From Thiohalocapsa marina (GTDB lineage: Bacteria; Pseudomonadota; Gammaproteobacteria; Chromatiales; Chromatiaceae): 64,000 nucleotides of DNA. The position numbers and the translations under genes are program-made. Location of the stretch: the NCBI RefSeq assembly GCF_008632335.1, contig NZ_VWXX01000011.1, positions 1-64,000 of the forward strand. Direction: 5' to 3'. Shown here piece by piece: positions 21,801-35,376 of this stretch (its first letter is position 1; each line of letters starts with the position of its first letter). The notes under the pieces were generated by a model, which had not been told where the DNA came from, searched no databases, and saw only the letters and a list, made by a program, of their open reading frames with translations.

Positions 21801-22830
21801 CCGCCGGCCCCTGGCGCGCGAACAGCGGCAGGATCTCGGTGGACGGCGGATGGTGCTTGCGCAGGGTCTCGGCGGTCTCGCGGATCTCGCGCTCGCCGGA
21901 CAGGAACACCAGCACGTCGCCCCGCCCGGCCCGGGCCAGCTCGTCCACGGCGCCGGAGATGGCCAGCTGCATGGCATCGTCGCGCTCGCCGGCGGACTCC
22001 TCCTCCGGCGGGCGGTAGCGGACCTCGACGGGATAGGTGCGCCCGGAGATCTCGATGATGGGCGCGTCGTCGAAGTGCCTTGAGAAACGCTGGGGGTCGA
22101 TGGTGGCGGAGGTGACGATGAGCTTGAGGTCGGGCCGTTTGGGCAGCAGCTGCTTCAGCCAGCCCAGCAGGAAGTCGATGTTGAGGCTGCGCTCGTGGGC
22201 CTCATCGATGATCAGGGTGTCGTACTCGGTCAGCAGCCGGTCCTGCTGGATCTCTGCCAGCAGCATGCCGTCGGTCATGAGCTTGACCGCCGTCTCGGGG
22301 CGCACCCGATCGTGGAAGCGCACCTTGTAGCCGACGGTGCCGCCGAGCTCGGTGCCAAGCTCCTGGGAGACGCGGCTGGCAAGGCTGCGCGCGGCGATGC
22401 GCCGCGGCTGGGTATGGCCGATGCGCCCGAGGATGCCGCGCCCGCCCCCGCCTTCACCGAGCCCGAAAGCCGGGTCGAGGCAGATCTTCGGCAGCTGGGT
22501 GGACTTGCCGGAGCCGGTCTCGCCGCAGAGCACGATGACCTGATGCGCGCGGATCAACTCGGCCACCTCGTCGCGGCGCTCGCTCACCGGGAGTTCGGGG
22601 GGGTAGTGCACCTTCGGCACGCCCGCGCGGCGCTGTGCCGCCACCGCCTGTGAGGCGCTGATGGTCTGCAGCACCCGGGCCATCCCGCGGTCCACCGGCT
22701 GCCCCTGTTGCTGCCGACGCTGCAGGCCGCGCAGACGGCGTTCCAGTTCCACGCGATCGCGGATCAGGCAGGCCGACAGATCGCTGTCCTGCACGGCACG
22801 GGGGTCGGCGGATGTCTCGGGCGCGGTCAT
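18865..22830 (-). CDS. hrpA: ATP-dependent RNA helicase HrpA (DEAH box)
   Basis: Large DEAH/RHA-family helicase, 1321 residues, close to E. coli HrpA. Motif I is GETGSGKSTQ, motif II DEAH in IIDEAHERSLNIDFLLG, motif III SAT in VTSATIDPQRF, and motif VI includes QRKGRCGRV. Then come helicase-associated HA2 and OB-fold domains, and the long HrpA-specific DUF3418 C-terminal region. The family rescues colliding ribosomes and handles mRNA in E. coli. It lies 20 bp after the hybrid kinase gene. Confidence 0.95.
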   Translation of the reverse strand: MTAPETSADPRAVQDSDLSACLIRDRVELERRLRGLQRRQQQGQPVDRGMARVLQTISASQAVAAQRRAGVPKVHYPPELPVSERRDEVAELIRAHQVIVLCGETGSGKSTQLPKICLDPAFGLGEGGGGRGILGRIGHTQPRRIAARSLASRVSQELGTELGGTVGYKVRFHDRVRPETAVKLMTDGMLLAEIQQDRLLTEYDTLIIDEAHERSLNIDFLLGWLKQLLPKRPDLKLIVTSATIDPQRFSRHFDDAPIIEISGRTYPVEVRYRPPEEESAGERDDAMQLAISGAVDELARAGRGDVLVFLSGEREIRETAETLRKHHPPSTEILPLFARQGPAEQARIFKPHGTRRVVLATNVAETSLTVPGIHYVIDPGFARISRYSHRSKVQRLPVERVSQASANQRKGRCGRVASGICIRLYAEDNFAARAEFTEPEIRRTNLAAVILQMKLLGFGAIETFPFLDPPDARLISDGYRTLEELAAIDAEGRLTPLGQQLARLPVDPRIGRMLLAAGQHRCLRELLIIAAALSVQDPRERPLDKQQSADEIHATFRHPESDFLTFLNLWAFLEKERKGLSRRKFQTLCRQHFLSWNRVQEWRDVHAQLREQMLELGHKEGEAEGTFEEIHRALLTGLLSNIGLKDEQREYLGARGGRFYIHPSSALFGAGPKWIVCAERVETTRQYGRIAAKVQPGWIEAAGAHLIKRSYAEPHWQSRSGQVAAFETVTLYGVTLASRRRVNYGPINPAEAREIFLRFGLAEGDFDTRAPFWRHNAELIEYVRHLEAKSRRRDILVDEEAIYTFYAARVPTGIYSKPQFERWLRKATQREPKLLHMRMADVMARDAAEITASSFPDSLRVGATDLPLEYHFDPGHSADGVTLVVPLPLINQVSPERLQWLVPGLLEERVTALIRGLPKTLRKAFVPIPDTAAKVVARLTPSDRPLVQALGETLYALTGERVPEDAWDPASLPEHLRMKVRLVDQQGRAVASGDDLIALKRRHGAGSAEPSPSTAPRWEHVLERDGITRWDFGSLPAHVDSERSGIRLRGFPALVDQGDHVAIRLLDAEDTAQTAMRAGLRRLIMLTLAQDVRYLRRNLSGLDRMRLQYAKAPWSQDAGGETGRKPPDLADELVALILDLTFTEGLPAIRDQAAFERRITERKPMLMTTAAEVCALAADILEAYQRLRKRLDGITQINWMPSVLDLRAQLDGLVFRGFLQQVPLAHLKDYPRYLKAADQRAEKLFHAAARDQDRLRTLTPLLERWRERSAAARAAGRMDPRLDEIRWLLEELRVSLFAQQLGTACPVSVKRIEARWRELGL

Positions 22831-22850
22831 GGGTTCGGATCCGTCCGCGG

Positions 22851-25800
22851 TCAGTCGGTGGCATTGGCCTGCAGATGGCCACGAACGGCGTCCCGCAGGG
22901 TGTCCAGCTCCTGGTTGAAGGCCTCGCGCAGAGGCTCATCGGGGTGCTGGTACAGGAGCTTGGCCACCGCCTGCAGGCGTCGGGCCCCGAGATTTCCGCT
23001 CAGCCCCTTGAGGGTGTGTACCATGCGCCGGCTGTCGGGGTCGAGGCGTTCGAGCCTGATGTCGCCGTATTCCGCCAGAAAGCTGCGCAGCACCACCGCA
23101 TACAGGGCGGCGTTGCCGCCCATGAGTTCCAGCGCCGCGTCGGTGTCCAGGATCGGCAGTCTGGTCAGGTCGGGCAGGCGTTCATCCGCGCCGGCGGTGT
23201 CCTCGGCCCCGGTTTCCGCCCCGGTTTCCGATCGGATGTCCGCCCGGGTTTCCGCTCGAGTTTCAGGGCTGGTCTCGGCGCCGGTCCCAGCGTTGGTCTC
23301 GGTGTCGGTTTCAGGGGCGGTCTCGGTACCGGTTTGGGCGGCGGGCGCCAGGTGTTTCTGCAACATGGAGAGAAGATCCTCGGAGTTGATCGGCTTGCTG
23401 AGGTGCGCATTCATGCCGACGGCCTGGCAGCGGGCGATGTCTTCCTGGAAGGCATTGGCGGTCAGGGCGATGATGGGCACCTGGGCATCCAGGGCCCGAA
23501 TCTGTCGCGTCGCCTCATAGCCGTCCATGATCGGCATCTGCACGTCCATCAGGATCAGGTCGAACGGCCTGGACCGGCATCTTTCCACCGCCTGCAGGCC
23601 GTTTTCGGCGGTCTCGATGTGCAGGCCGGTCTCCTTCAGGAAGCCGAGCACGATTTCACGATTGATGGCATTGTCCTCCACCAGCAGCAGACGCCGCTCC
23701 GCAAACCGCGTCCGCCGGCTGGCACTTTCGCCCGGGGTGGGGAGTCTGGCCATTGCCGACGCTGTCGCGCTGTCGTTGCTGCTTCTGGCGTCGGCCGCAT
23801 TCGGGGCCTGTATCCGGGTTTGGGTCTGGACTGGAGACTGCGTCAGGGCCTCGCCCTCGCCGATGTCCTCTGCGCGGCAGGGCTCGGCCCGGATCTCGAC
23901 GCTGAAGCAACTGCCCTGCCCCGGCTCGCTGGCCACCTCGATGTGCCCGCCCATGAGCTCCACCAGCTGCTGGCTGATGGCCAGCCCCAGGCCGCTGCCG
24001 CCGAACTGGCGGGTGATGCTGGTATCCGCCTGGGAAAAGGCCTGGAACAACCGCCCGCGCTGCTCCGCGGTCATGCCGATGCCGGTGTCCTGCACATCGA
24101 AGCGCAGGCGCCCGGGGACAGGCTGGCGGACGCGCAGGCGCACCTCTCCGGCGGGGGTGAACTTCACCGCGTTGCTCAGCAGGTTGGTCAGCACCTGGGT
24201 CAGGCGCAGGCTGTCGCCGCGATGAAAGCGGCCGAGGTCGGGCGGAAAGTCCACCACCAGCGCGAGGGATTTCTCCTGTGCCGCGACCGCCATGAGCTGG
24301 GCCACCTTGTCCACCAGTTGCCGCAGGTCGAAAGGGATGTTTTCGATGCGCAGCTTGCCCGCCTCGATTCTGGACAGGTCCAGGATGTCGTTGAGGATGC
24401 CCAGCAACGACCGGGCCGAGCTCTCGATCTTTTGCACATAGTCCCGCTGCTGCGCCTGCAGCGGCGTGCGCAGCACCAGTTGCGACATGCCGAGGATGCC
24501 GGTCATGGGGGTGCGGATCTCGTGGCTCATGTGGGCCAGGAACTGGCTCTTGGTCTCGCTGGCGGCGCGCGCATCGGCGGCCTGCGCCGCCTGCCGCCGC
24601 AGGTCATTGATGCGCTCCGCCAGCGCGAACGACAGCAGCAGCATCTCCAGCGCGCTGCCCATCTGCATCGCATAGCGGGTCAGGAAGCTGGTGGGCACCA
24701 GCCCCAGATTGCGTGCCCCGAGCAGGGCCGTGCCCACCAGAAGGATGGTCCAGGCGAGCAGGAAGAAGCGCGCTGAGGTGACGCCGTTGCGCAGGCCCTG
24801 CACGCCGGCGGCGACGGCGAAGGGTGGAAACAGCAGCCCGGCGACGGACGTGGCCATGGCGATGAACTGCGGCGAGCTCCAGGGAGCGGCGATGGCCAGG
24901 GCGCCGAAAATGATCGCCCACATCAGCAACGCACGATCCATCACCGGCGCATGCCGGCGAGTGTCGAGGAAGCAGCGCGAGAACACCGCACCGAAGAGGC
25001 CGGTGAGGTTGAAACCCATCACCGTCGCCAGATCGGCCCAGGCGGGCCACTGCGGCCACAGGTAGGCGAAGAACAGCCCGGTCCAGGCGCCCTGCCCCAG
25101 TGCCATGGAGGTGACGAACAGCACATACCAGAGATAGGCCCGGTCGCGCAGTGACAGGTACAACAGCGCGTTGTAAGCAAGCAGTGCCAGCAGGATGCCG
25201 AAGTAAAGCCCCAGCAGCAGGTCGGCCCTGGTGGTCGCCGCACGGAAGGCCTCCGGCTGCCAGAGCAGGGTGCCGAAGGTGAGGCTACCCTGGTTCTGCA
25301 CCCGCAGGTACAGGTCCACCGGCCTGTCTGCCGGCAGCTGCAACGGAAAGACGAAGTTGCGATGGGCCAGCGGGCGCTCGGCGAAGGGGCGCAGATCTCC
25401 GGCGACGGCGCTGTACAACAGTTCGCCGCTGGCCGGGTCTACCAGGTACAGGCCTACCGCGTCCAGGGTCGGGAACGGCAGTTCCAGCAGGCGCGGTCCG
25501 CCCCGAGCCGAATACAGCGGCACCCGCACCCACCAGACAGAACGGGTATAGCCCAGGTTCGGGTCCACGCCCAGGTCCTGCGGCAGGAAAGCGTCGGACC
25601 GCATCACCGCGGACAGATCGAGCACCCCGTCCGGATCCTCCAGATACCGATACCAGGGCCCCAACGCCAAACGGTCGCGGGCGTCAACTGCCAGACTGGA
25701 CCCCGGCCCCGACACCGGATCGGACGCCGGATCACCGGAGGCGCCATCGTCCGCCAGGGCAACGGGCGCGAGCCAGGCAAGGGCCAGCAACAGCAAGACG

Positions 25801-25853
25801 CGCAGGCACTGGCGGCAGCGCCCCGGACGGCAAGGAGACGTGAATCGGCACAT
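22851..25853 (-). CDS. 7TM-DISM hybrid histidine kinase / response regulator / Hpt
   Basis: Membrane-bound phosphorelay sensor of 1000 residues from the ATG preceded by AGGAC; an upstream ATG at 25946 would add 31 residues without a signal peptide. Order: signal peptide (1-35), periplasmic 7TMR-DISMED2 (about 45-190), seven-helix DISM bundle (about 200-405), HisKA with phospho-His H444 in [10 protein letters not shown], HATPase_c (DTGIGM and GSGLGLAIS), receiver with D770 in [11 protein letters not shown], a Glu/Thr-rich linker, and Hpt with H946 in [14 protein letters not shown] extracellular domains generally bind carbohydrates or small ligands; the signal is unknown. Divergent from the second kinase. 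Confidence 0.92.
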   Translation of the reverse strand: MCRFTSPCRPGRCRQCLRVLLLLALAWLAPVALADDGASGDPASDPVSGPGSSLAVDARDRLALGPWYRYLEDPDGVLDLSAVMRSDAFLPQDLGVDPNLGYTRSVWWVRVPLYSARGGPRLLELPFPTLDAVGLYLVDPASGELLYSAVAGDLRPFAERPLAHRNFVFPLQLPADRPVDLYLRVQNQGSLTFGTLLWQPEAFRAATTRADLLLGLYFGILLALLAYNALLYLSLRDRAYLWYVLFVTSMALGQGAWTGLFFAYLWPQWPAWADLATVMGFNLTGLFGAVFSRCFLDTRRHAPVMDRALLMWAIIFGALAIAAPWSSPQFIAMATSVAGLLFPPFAVAAGVQGLRNGVTSARFFLLAWTILLVGTALLGARNLGLVPTSFLTRYAMQMGSALEMLLLSFALAERINDLRRQAAQAADARAASETKSQFLAHMSHEIRTPMTGILGMSQLVLRTPLQAQQRDYVQKIESSARSLLGILNDILDLSRIEAGKLRIENIPFDLRQLVDKVAQLMAVAAQEKSLALVVDFPPDLGRFHRGDSLRLTQVLTNLLSNAVKFTPAGEVRLRVRQPVPGRLRFDVQDTGIGMTAEQRGRLFQAFSQADTSITRQFGGSGLGLAISQQLVELMGGHIEVASEPGQGSCFSVEIRAEPCRAEDIGEGEALTQSPVQTQTRIQAPNAADARSSNDSATASAMARLPTPGESASRRTRFAERRLLLVEDNAINREIVLGFLKETGLHIETAENGLQAVERCRSRPFDLILMDVQMPIMDGYEATRQIRALDAQVPIIALTANAFQEDIARCQAVGMNAHLSKPINSEDLLSMLQKHLAPAAQTGTETAPETDTETNAGTGAETSPETRAETRADIRSETGAETGAEDTAGADERLPDLTRLPILDTDAALELMGGNAALYAVVLRSFLAEYGDIRLERLDPDSRRMVHTLKGLSGNLGARRLQAVAKLLYQHPDEPLREAFNQELDTLRDAVRGHLQANATD

Positions 25854-25969
25854 CGTCCTAGTGTACGCTGTTCTCGACGGCCGATCATCCTGGCCCGCGC
25901 CTTGGGTGTCCCGCCTGGAGGGGTTCCCAGCTCGCCGAATGGACATGGGCCCGGGCGCCCGAGGCTAGC

Positions 25970-30667
<4,698 letters not shown>

Positions 30668-30735
30668 AAGGCGGCCCATTCAGTCCGCCAATTCAGCCTG
30701 CCAATTCCGTCGCACACAAGTCGTCAGCCGCGACC

Positions 30736-31269
30736 TCAATCCTCCGCGGGCTGGGGGATGCGCACCGCCAGCAGGTCACAGACCTCGTGGCGCAGCAGAG
30801 TGCGCGGGGTGGAGCCGAACAGGCTGCTGAGCCAGTTGTGATCGCGGGCGCCGACGACGATCAGGTCCACCCCCAGGTCCTTCGCCACATGCTCGATGCT
30901 GCGCCCGGCGGAGCCGAACTCGACGATGCGGCCCTCCGGCGGCACACCGATGCGCTCGCCCAGCCGGTCCAGCTCCCGCCGGGCCACATCGATCAGCTCC
31001 TGCTCCAGTTGGAACTCCTCCGGCAACACCGGCTCGGCGACGAAGGCACCGGCGGCATAGTCGGCCCCCGGCGGCACGTAATCGACGATGTTCACCAGTG
31101 TCAGGCGCGCATCGAAGCGCGCGCGCAGGGTCAGCGCGCGCTGGGTCACCACCTCGGACTCCGGCGCGAAATCCACCGCCAGCAGGATGTGCCTGTAACC
31201 CTGATCCCCGTTGCCCTGATCCCGGTTCCCCTGGCCCCGGTTCCCCTCGTCCTGGTTCGACTCGGACAT
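30736..31269 (-). CDS. Universal stress protein (UspA family)
   Basis: A 177-residue single-domain Usp. The core starts at YRHILLAVDFAPESE, and the nucleotide-binding signature VVGARDHNWLSSLFGST is present near 141-157, so it is probably of the ATP-binding class. The N-terminal about 24 residues are an odd N/D/Q/G-rich repeat (NQDEG, NRGQG, NRDQG, NGDQG) that precedes the fold. A strong GGAGG site supports the chosen ATG. An 11-bp upstream motif is shared with the glycine-zipper lipoprotein gene. Confidence 0.9.
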   Translation of the reverse strand: MSESNQDEGNRGQGNRDQGNGDQGYRHILLAVDFAPESEVVTQRALTLRARFDARLTLVNIVDYVPPGADYAAGAFVAEPVLPEEFQLEQELIDVARRELDRLGERIGVPPEGRIVEFGSAGRSIEHVAKDLGVDLIVVGARDHNWLSSLFGSTPRTLLRHEVCDLLAVRIPQPAED

Positions 31270-31329
31270 GATCGCCTCCTCCCGGCGCAGCGTGCGCCGT
31301 TGTGCCTTATCGCCTTGATCGCCGATGCC

Positions 31330-31340
31330 TACAACTCAAG
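31330..31340 (-). promoter_or_regulatory. Shared 11-bp motif upstream of the Usp gene
   Basis: CTTGAGTTGTA reads on the minus strand about 61 bp before the Usp start. The identical 11-mer is found 44 bp before the glycine-zipper lipoprotein start (35280-35290). Candidate operator or upstream promoter element; see findings. Confidence 0.45.
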
Positions 31341-31387
31341 TATACTCGTCGGATGTTTCGCTGTGATCAACACGCCCGAGTCCTTCC

Positions 31388-32284
31388 ATGCCTTCAACCG
31401 CCGGCCAGTCACCCTTCTCGTTGGACAACCACGCGGCCTATGAGGCCTGGCGCGCGGGTAAGCTCGCCGCACAGCCCGACAGCCTCGACGACCTGCTGGT
31501 CGAGGTCGACGACCCGCGCCGACTGACCGACGCCGAATTCGACGCCCTGGCCGAGCGCATCCGGCGAGCCAACATGGTCGTCTACGTCGGCCGCACCGGC
31601 GATGACCCGGACAAGGACATCCCGCGCCTGCTCGGCGCGCGCTTCGGACTGCACCGGCTGGATCACAACCCCGGCGCCGACGACGACGCCATCACGTCCA
31701 TCACGGTGCAGTCCGACGCCCTGCGTCGCGGCTTCATCCCCTACACCGACCGGCCCATCGCCTGGCATACCGACGGCTATTACAACGGCGCCGATCGCCA
31801 GATCAACGCCATGGTGCTGCATTGCGTGCGGCCCGCGGCGCAAGGCGGCAGCAACGGCCTGATCGACCACGAGATGCTCTACCTGAAGCTGCGCGACCAG
31901 GACCCGGCACACATCCGGGCGCTGATGCATCCCGAGGCCATGACCATCCCGCCCAACGTGGTGGACGGCGAGGAGCTGCGGCCCGCCAGCACCGGTCCGG
32001 TGTTCAGCCTCGGCCCCCGCGGGCATCTGCATATGCGCTACACCGATCGGCGCCGCAACATCAGCTGGCGCGACGACGCCGACACCACCGCGGCAGTGGG
32101 CGCCCTGCGGGCGTTGCTGGAGGACGAGACGCTGCCGCGGTTCGAGGCCACACTGCAACCGGGCTGGGGCCTGCTGTGCAACAACGTCCTGCATCGACGC
32201 GGCCGTTTCAGCGATACTGATGGGGAACGGCCGCGGCTGCTGTACCGGGCACGCTACTACGATCTGATCGACCCTTCGGCCTGA
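31388..32284 (+). CDS. TauD/TfdA-family Fe(II)/2-oxoglutarate dioxygenase
   Basis: A 298-residue double-stranded beta-helix oxygenase. The metal-binding facial triad is visible: H127 and D129 in WHTDGYY and the distal H269 in NNVLHRRGRFSD; an Arg about eleven residues later would bind 2-oxoglutarate. The family hydroxylates sulfonates, carnitine precursors and many other substrates, so the substrate is not predictable here. It is divergent from the Usp gene and stands alone. Confidence 0.85.
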   Translation: MPSTAGQSPFSLDNHAAYEAWRAGKLAAQPDSLDDLLVEVDDPRRLTDAEFDALAERIRRANMVVYVGRTGDDPDKDIPRLLGARFGLHRLDHNPGADDDAITSITVQSDALRRGFIPYTDRPIAWHTDGYYNGADRQINAMVLHCVRPAAQGGSNGLIDHEMLYLKLRDQDPAHIRALMHPEAMTIPPNVVDGEELRPASTGPVFSLGPRGHLHMRYTDRRRNISWRDDADTTAAVGALRALLEDETLPRFEATLQPGWGLLCNNVLHRRGRFSDTDGERPRLLYRARYYDLIDPSA

Positions 32285-32325
32285 TCAGACCACCGACGGA
32301 CACCGCCGGACCGCCGCCGGGTCTC

Positions 32326-32949
32326 TCAGGGCGCCTGGCGGACACGCACGGTCTCGAAGCGGAACGGCGCCGCCAGGATGCCTCGGGGCTGGTGCAGCAG
32401 CACCCGGGCCTCCCAGGTCATGCGATCCCGCACGCAGATCGGCAACATGGCACCGCCGCGATAGGTCAGGGTCCGCGCATCCGTCGGTTCGTCGCCTGGC
32501 TCGCCGGTTGGCACGCTGCTTAGCTCAAGGGCCACGCGGTTGTAGCCCATGTCCATGTCGACACCGACCAGGTCCAGTTCCACCCGCCGGGGCGGAGACA
32601 GGCCGTCGAGCACGACCTCCACCTGCAGCGGATGCACCACCGGAATGCCCCGGGGCCGGATATCCAGCCGCACGCCGCCACCGGAGTCGAAACGCACCGC
32701 GCAGGGTGACCGGCGCACATCGCAGCCGGCATCAAGCGGGGCCCGCTCGGCGATCGGCGGATGCAGCAGCGGCAGGGTCTTGTAAAGCACAACGCCAATG
32801 ACCGCCAGCGCCAGCACAGCCACCAGGCCCCACAGCAGCATGGCAAACGGGAAACGCGTCTTCACATTCACTGAGGTTCGTCCATCAAGACTCAAGGTTC
32901 GGCCCTCGCCAGCTTCAGTCCACCCACGACCACCGTGCTGTTGAAGCAC
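32326..32949 (-). CDS. Membrane-anchored hypothetical protein (FixH/YtkA-like beta domain?)
   Basis: One N-terminal transmembrane helix ([20 protein letters not shown]) is followed by about 150 extracytoplasmic residues that look beta-rich, with two near-adjacent cysteines and a further one in LPICVRD. The MDMGYN ... LPICV ... MTWEARVLL pattern recalls FixH/YtkA-like domains, which sit near copper or oxidase genes; this is only a resemblance. The start is uncertain: GTG codons about nine codons before the helix are as plausible as the far upstream start given. Convergent with the dioxygenase gene. Confidence 0.55.
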   Translation of the reverse strand: MLQQHGGRGWTEAGEGRTLSLDGRTSVNVKTRFPFAMLLWGLVAVLALAVIGVVLYKTLPLLHPPIAERAPLDAGCDVRRSPCAVRFDSGGGVRLDIRPRGIPVVHPLQVEVVLDGLSPPRRVELDLVGVDMDMGYNRVALELSSVPTGEPGDEPTDARTLTYRGGAMLPICVRDRMTWEARVLLHQPRGILAAPFRFETVRVRQAP

Positions 32950-33011
32950 ACGAATCGATCCGCGACCGCCCGCGGCTCCTCCGCCATTGCAGACTACCGC
33001 AAATCCGCATC

Positions 33012-34478
33012 ATGAAATACAAAGACCTGCGCGACTTCATCCAGCAACTGGAAAAACGCGGCGAACTCAAACGCATCCGCGTCCCGGTGGACCCCTACCT
33101 GGAGGTCACCGAGATCTGCGACCGCACCCTGCGGGCCGGCGGCCCGGCATTGCTGTTCGAGCAACCCAAGGGCTCCCGGATCCCGCTGCTGGGCAACCTG
33201 TTCGGCACGCCCAAACGCGTGGCCCTGGGCATGGGCGAGGAATCCGTCGAGGCCCTGCGCGAGGTCGGCCGGCTGCTGGCCTTTCTGAAGGAGCCGGACC
33301 CGCCCAAGGGCATGCGCCAAGCCTGGGAGACCCTGCCGGTGTTCAAGAAGGTGCTGGACATGGCGCCCAAGGTCCGCAAGGGCGCCCCCTGCCAGGAGGT
33401 GGTGCAGAGCGGCGACGCGGTCGACCTGGGCGAGCTGCCCATCCAGCACTGCTGGCCCGGCGATGCCGCGCCGCTGATCACCTGGGGGCTGGTGATCACC
33501 CGCGGCCCGGAAAAACCGCGCCAGAACCTGGGCATCTACCGCATGCAGGTGCTTGGGCGCAACCGGGTCATCATGCGCTGGCTGGCCCACCGCGGCGGCG
33601 CGCTGGACTATCGCGCCTGGCAGGAAAGGCATCCGGGCGAGCCGTTTCCGCTAGCGGTGGCCCTGGGCGCCGACCCCGCCACCATCCTGGGCGCGGTCAC
33701 GCCGGTGCCGGACACCCTGTCGGAATATGCCTTCGCCGGACTGCTGCGGGGCAGCCGCACGGAGCTGGCGCAGTGCATCGGCAACACGCTCCAGGTGCCG
33801 GCCAGCGCCGAGATCGTGCTGGAGGGCCACCTGCATCCCGGCGACACGGCACCGGAGGGCCCGTTCGGAGACCACACCGGCTACTACAACGAGATCGACG
33901 ACTTTCCGGTGTTCACCATCGACCGCATCACGCGCCGTGCGGAGCCGATCTACCACAGCACCTACACCGGCCGACCGCCGGACGAGCCAGCCATCCTGGG
34001 CGTCGCCCTCAACGAGGTCTTCGTGCCGATACTGCAGAAGCAGTTCCCGGAGATCGCCGACTTCTACCTGCCGCCGGAGGGCTGCTCCTACCGGCTGGCG
34101 GTGGTCAGCGTGAAGAAACAGTACCCCGGCCACGCCAAGCGGGTGATGATGGGCGTGTGGTCCTTTCTGCGGCAGTTCATGTATACCAAGTTCGTCATCG
34201 TGGTGGACGACGACGTGAATACCCGCGACTGGAAGGACGTCATCTGGGCCATGACCACGCGCATGGACCCTGCGCGCGACACCGTGATGGTGGAGAACAC
34301 CCCCATCGACTACCTGGACTTCGCCTCACCGGTCTCCGGCATCGGCTCCAAGATCGGCTTCGACGCCACCAACAAGTGGCCCGGCGAGACCAGCCGCGAG
34401 TGGGGCCGGCCGATTCGCATGGACCCCGCCATCAAGGCGCAGGTAGACGCGATCTGGCCGACCCTGGGGCTGGATTGA
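33012..34478 (+). CDS. ubiD: 4-hydroxy-3-polyprenylbenzoate decarboxylase UbiD
   Basis: prFMN-dependent decarboxylase of ubiquinone biosynthesis, 488 residues. It begins [22 protein letters not shown], typical of UbiD; the active-site E-x-R-E type region is in the central [15 protein letters not shown] segment, and the C-terminal [23 protein letters not shown] is conserved. UbiX, which makes the prenylated flavin, is not in this window. The ferredoxin-reductase-like gene 2.5 kb downstream is not adjacent. Confidence 0.95.
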   Translation: MKYKDLRDFIQQLEKRGELKRIRVPVDPYLEVTEICDRTLRAGGPALLFEQPKGSRIPLLGNLFGTPKRVALGMGEESVEALREVGRLLAFLKEPDPPKGMRQAWETLPVFKKVLDMAPKVRKGAPCQEVVQSGDAVDLGELPIQHCWPGDAAPLITWGLVITRGPEKPRQNLGIYRMQVLGRNRVIMRWLAHRGGALDYRAWQERHPGEPFPLAVALGADPATILGAVTPVPDTLSEYAFAGLLRGSRTELAQCIGNTLQVPASAEIVLEGHLHPGDTAPEGPFGDHTGYYNEIDDFPVFTIDRITRRAEPIYHSTYTGRPPDEPAILGVALNEVFVPILQKQFPEIADFYLPPEGCSYRLAVVSVKKQYPGHAKRVMMGVWSFLRQFMYTKFVIVVDDDVNTRDWKDVIWAMTTRMDPARDTVMVENTPIDYLDFASPVSGIGSKIGFDATNKWPGETSREWGRPIRMDPAIKAQVDAIWPTLGLD

Positions 34479-34485
34479 AACGCGA

Positions 34486-34512
34486 GAGGCGCCGGGCAGG
34501 AAGCCCCGCCTC
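34486..34512. terminator. Hairpin between convergent ubiD and RRM gene
   Basis: GAGGC / GCCTC with inner GGGC / GCCC and a short loop forms a GC-rich hairpin just after the ubiD stop. There is no U-tract in either direction, so intrinsic termination is doubtful; it may only block 3' decay. Confidence 0.3.
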
Positions 34513-34530
34513 CTCAGGGCCGCATCAGTC

Positions 34531-34791
34531 TTATCTCGGGGGCCGCTCCGTACGTGGACGTGCCTCGTTTACCGTCAGCTTGCGCCCGTCGTTCATGCTG
34601 TCGTGCAGGGCCTTGATGGCATCCTCGGCCTCGCTGTTGTTCGGCATGTCGACGAAACCGAATCCCTTGGACTGACCGGAGAACTTGTCCTTGATGACAT
34701 CGGCACTTGCCACGTCGCCGAAGTCGCTGAACATGTCCCGCAGCTCGTCGTCAGTGACGGAATACTTCAGGTTGCCTACGTAGATCCTCAT
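34531..34791 (-). CDS. Single-RRM RNA-binding protein
   Basis: An 86-residue protein that is essentially one RNA-recognition motif. RNP2 is IYVGNL at the N-terminus and RNP1 is KGFGFVDM near 42-49; the C-terminus is short and basic (ARPRTERPP). Small bacterial and cyanobacterial RRM proteins of this type are often cold- or stress-induced, and their RNA targets are poorly known. The upstream region holds a TTGACA overlapping an inverted repeat. Confidence 0.93.
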   Translation of the reverse strand: MRIYVGNLKYSVTDDELRDMFSDFGDVASADVIKDKFSGQSKGFGFVDMPNNSEAEDAIKALHDSMNDGRKLTVNEARPRTERPPR

Positions 34792-34870
34792 CGCTCACTC
34801 TCGAAACGGTGTATGCATTGAGATCGAGGACACCGAGGGTCGATCAACGCACAAATCGACAAACGGCGAA

Positions 34871-34886
34871 TGACACAGGGTGTCAA
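34871..34886 (-). promoter_or_regulatory. Inverted repeat overlapping a -35 upstream of the RRM gene
   Basis: TGACAC-AGG-GTGTCA is a perfect 6-bp inverted repeat, and on the minus strand its edge forms TTGACA, about 90 bp before the RRM start. No good -10 is seen at the standard spacing, so the promoter is uncertain, but the palindrome would be a natural operator. Confidence 0.35.
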
Positions 34887-35005
34887 GTTCTGAACCACGC
34901 CGCGCACTGATCATGACCAGCGACGGCATTCGGCACCAGGTATCCGGCGACACACGCCTGCGGCCGCGGGCGGCCCCGGAAAACCCGTTGCCGCCCGGGC
35001 CGACA

Positions 35006-35236
35006 TCAGTCGATATTGCCCTTCTCATGCTGATCGAACAGGTAGCCGCCCAGGGCGCCCACGCCGGCGCCGATCAGCGCGCCCTTGCCGGCATTGGCGC
35101 TGAGGGAGCCGACCAACGCGCCACCCGCGGCACCCATGGCTGCACCGCTGCCGGCGCGCTGGCCGGTGGTGGTGCCACAGCCCGCGAGCATGGCGAGACT
35201 GACGGACAGGATCAGGATAACGGCCGACTTCTTCAT
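35006..35236 (-). CDS. Glycine-zipper 2TM-domain lipoprotein
   Basis: A 76-residue lipoprotein. The signal ends in the lipobox LAGC (SVSLAMLAGCGTTTG), then two Gly/Ala-rich segments (GSGAAMGAAGGALVGSL and GKGALIGAGVGALGGYL) form the glycine-zipper hairpin typical of SlyB/OsmB-like proteins. Such proteins sit in the outer membrane and are often osmotically or stress induced. I chose the ATG giving MKKSAVI because GGAGA lies 6 bp before it. Confidence 0.88.
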   Translation of the reverse strand: MKKSAVILILSVSLAMLAGCGTTTGQRAGSGAAMGAAGGALVGSLSANAGKGALIGAGVGALGGYLFDQHEKGNID

Positions 35237-35257
35237 CGTCTTTCTCCGCAAACAGGC

Positions 35258-35290
35258 CCACGGCCGGGCCGTGGATCGTTACAACTCAAG
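35258..35290 (-). promoter_or_regulatory. Upstream hairpin and shared 11-bp motif of the lipoprotein gene
   Basis: CTTGAGTTGTA on the minus strand (35280-35290) is identical to the motif before the Usp gene. Six bases nearer the gene is a perfect 7-bp inverted repeat (CCACGGC-CGG-GCCGTGG, 35258-35274) that could be an operator or a 5'-leader hairpin. Confidence 0.45.
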
Positions 35291-35376
35291 CGTACCCCAA
35301 GTTGCTTCCCTTTGCTCGCCCCTTGGGCTTGCCCCTTTGCTGGCAGGCAACGCAGGCAAAACGCCTGCGGCGTCGA

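Noticed and set aside
22812-24776. 654-codon plus-strand frame opposite the DISM kinase
   Set aside because: Shadow frame: antisense to conserved kinase and receiver motifs, low-complexity composition.
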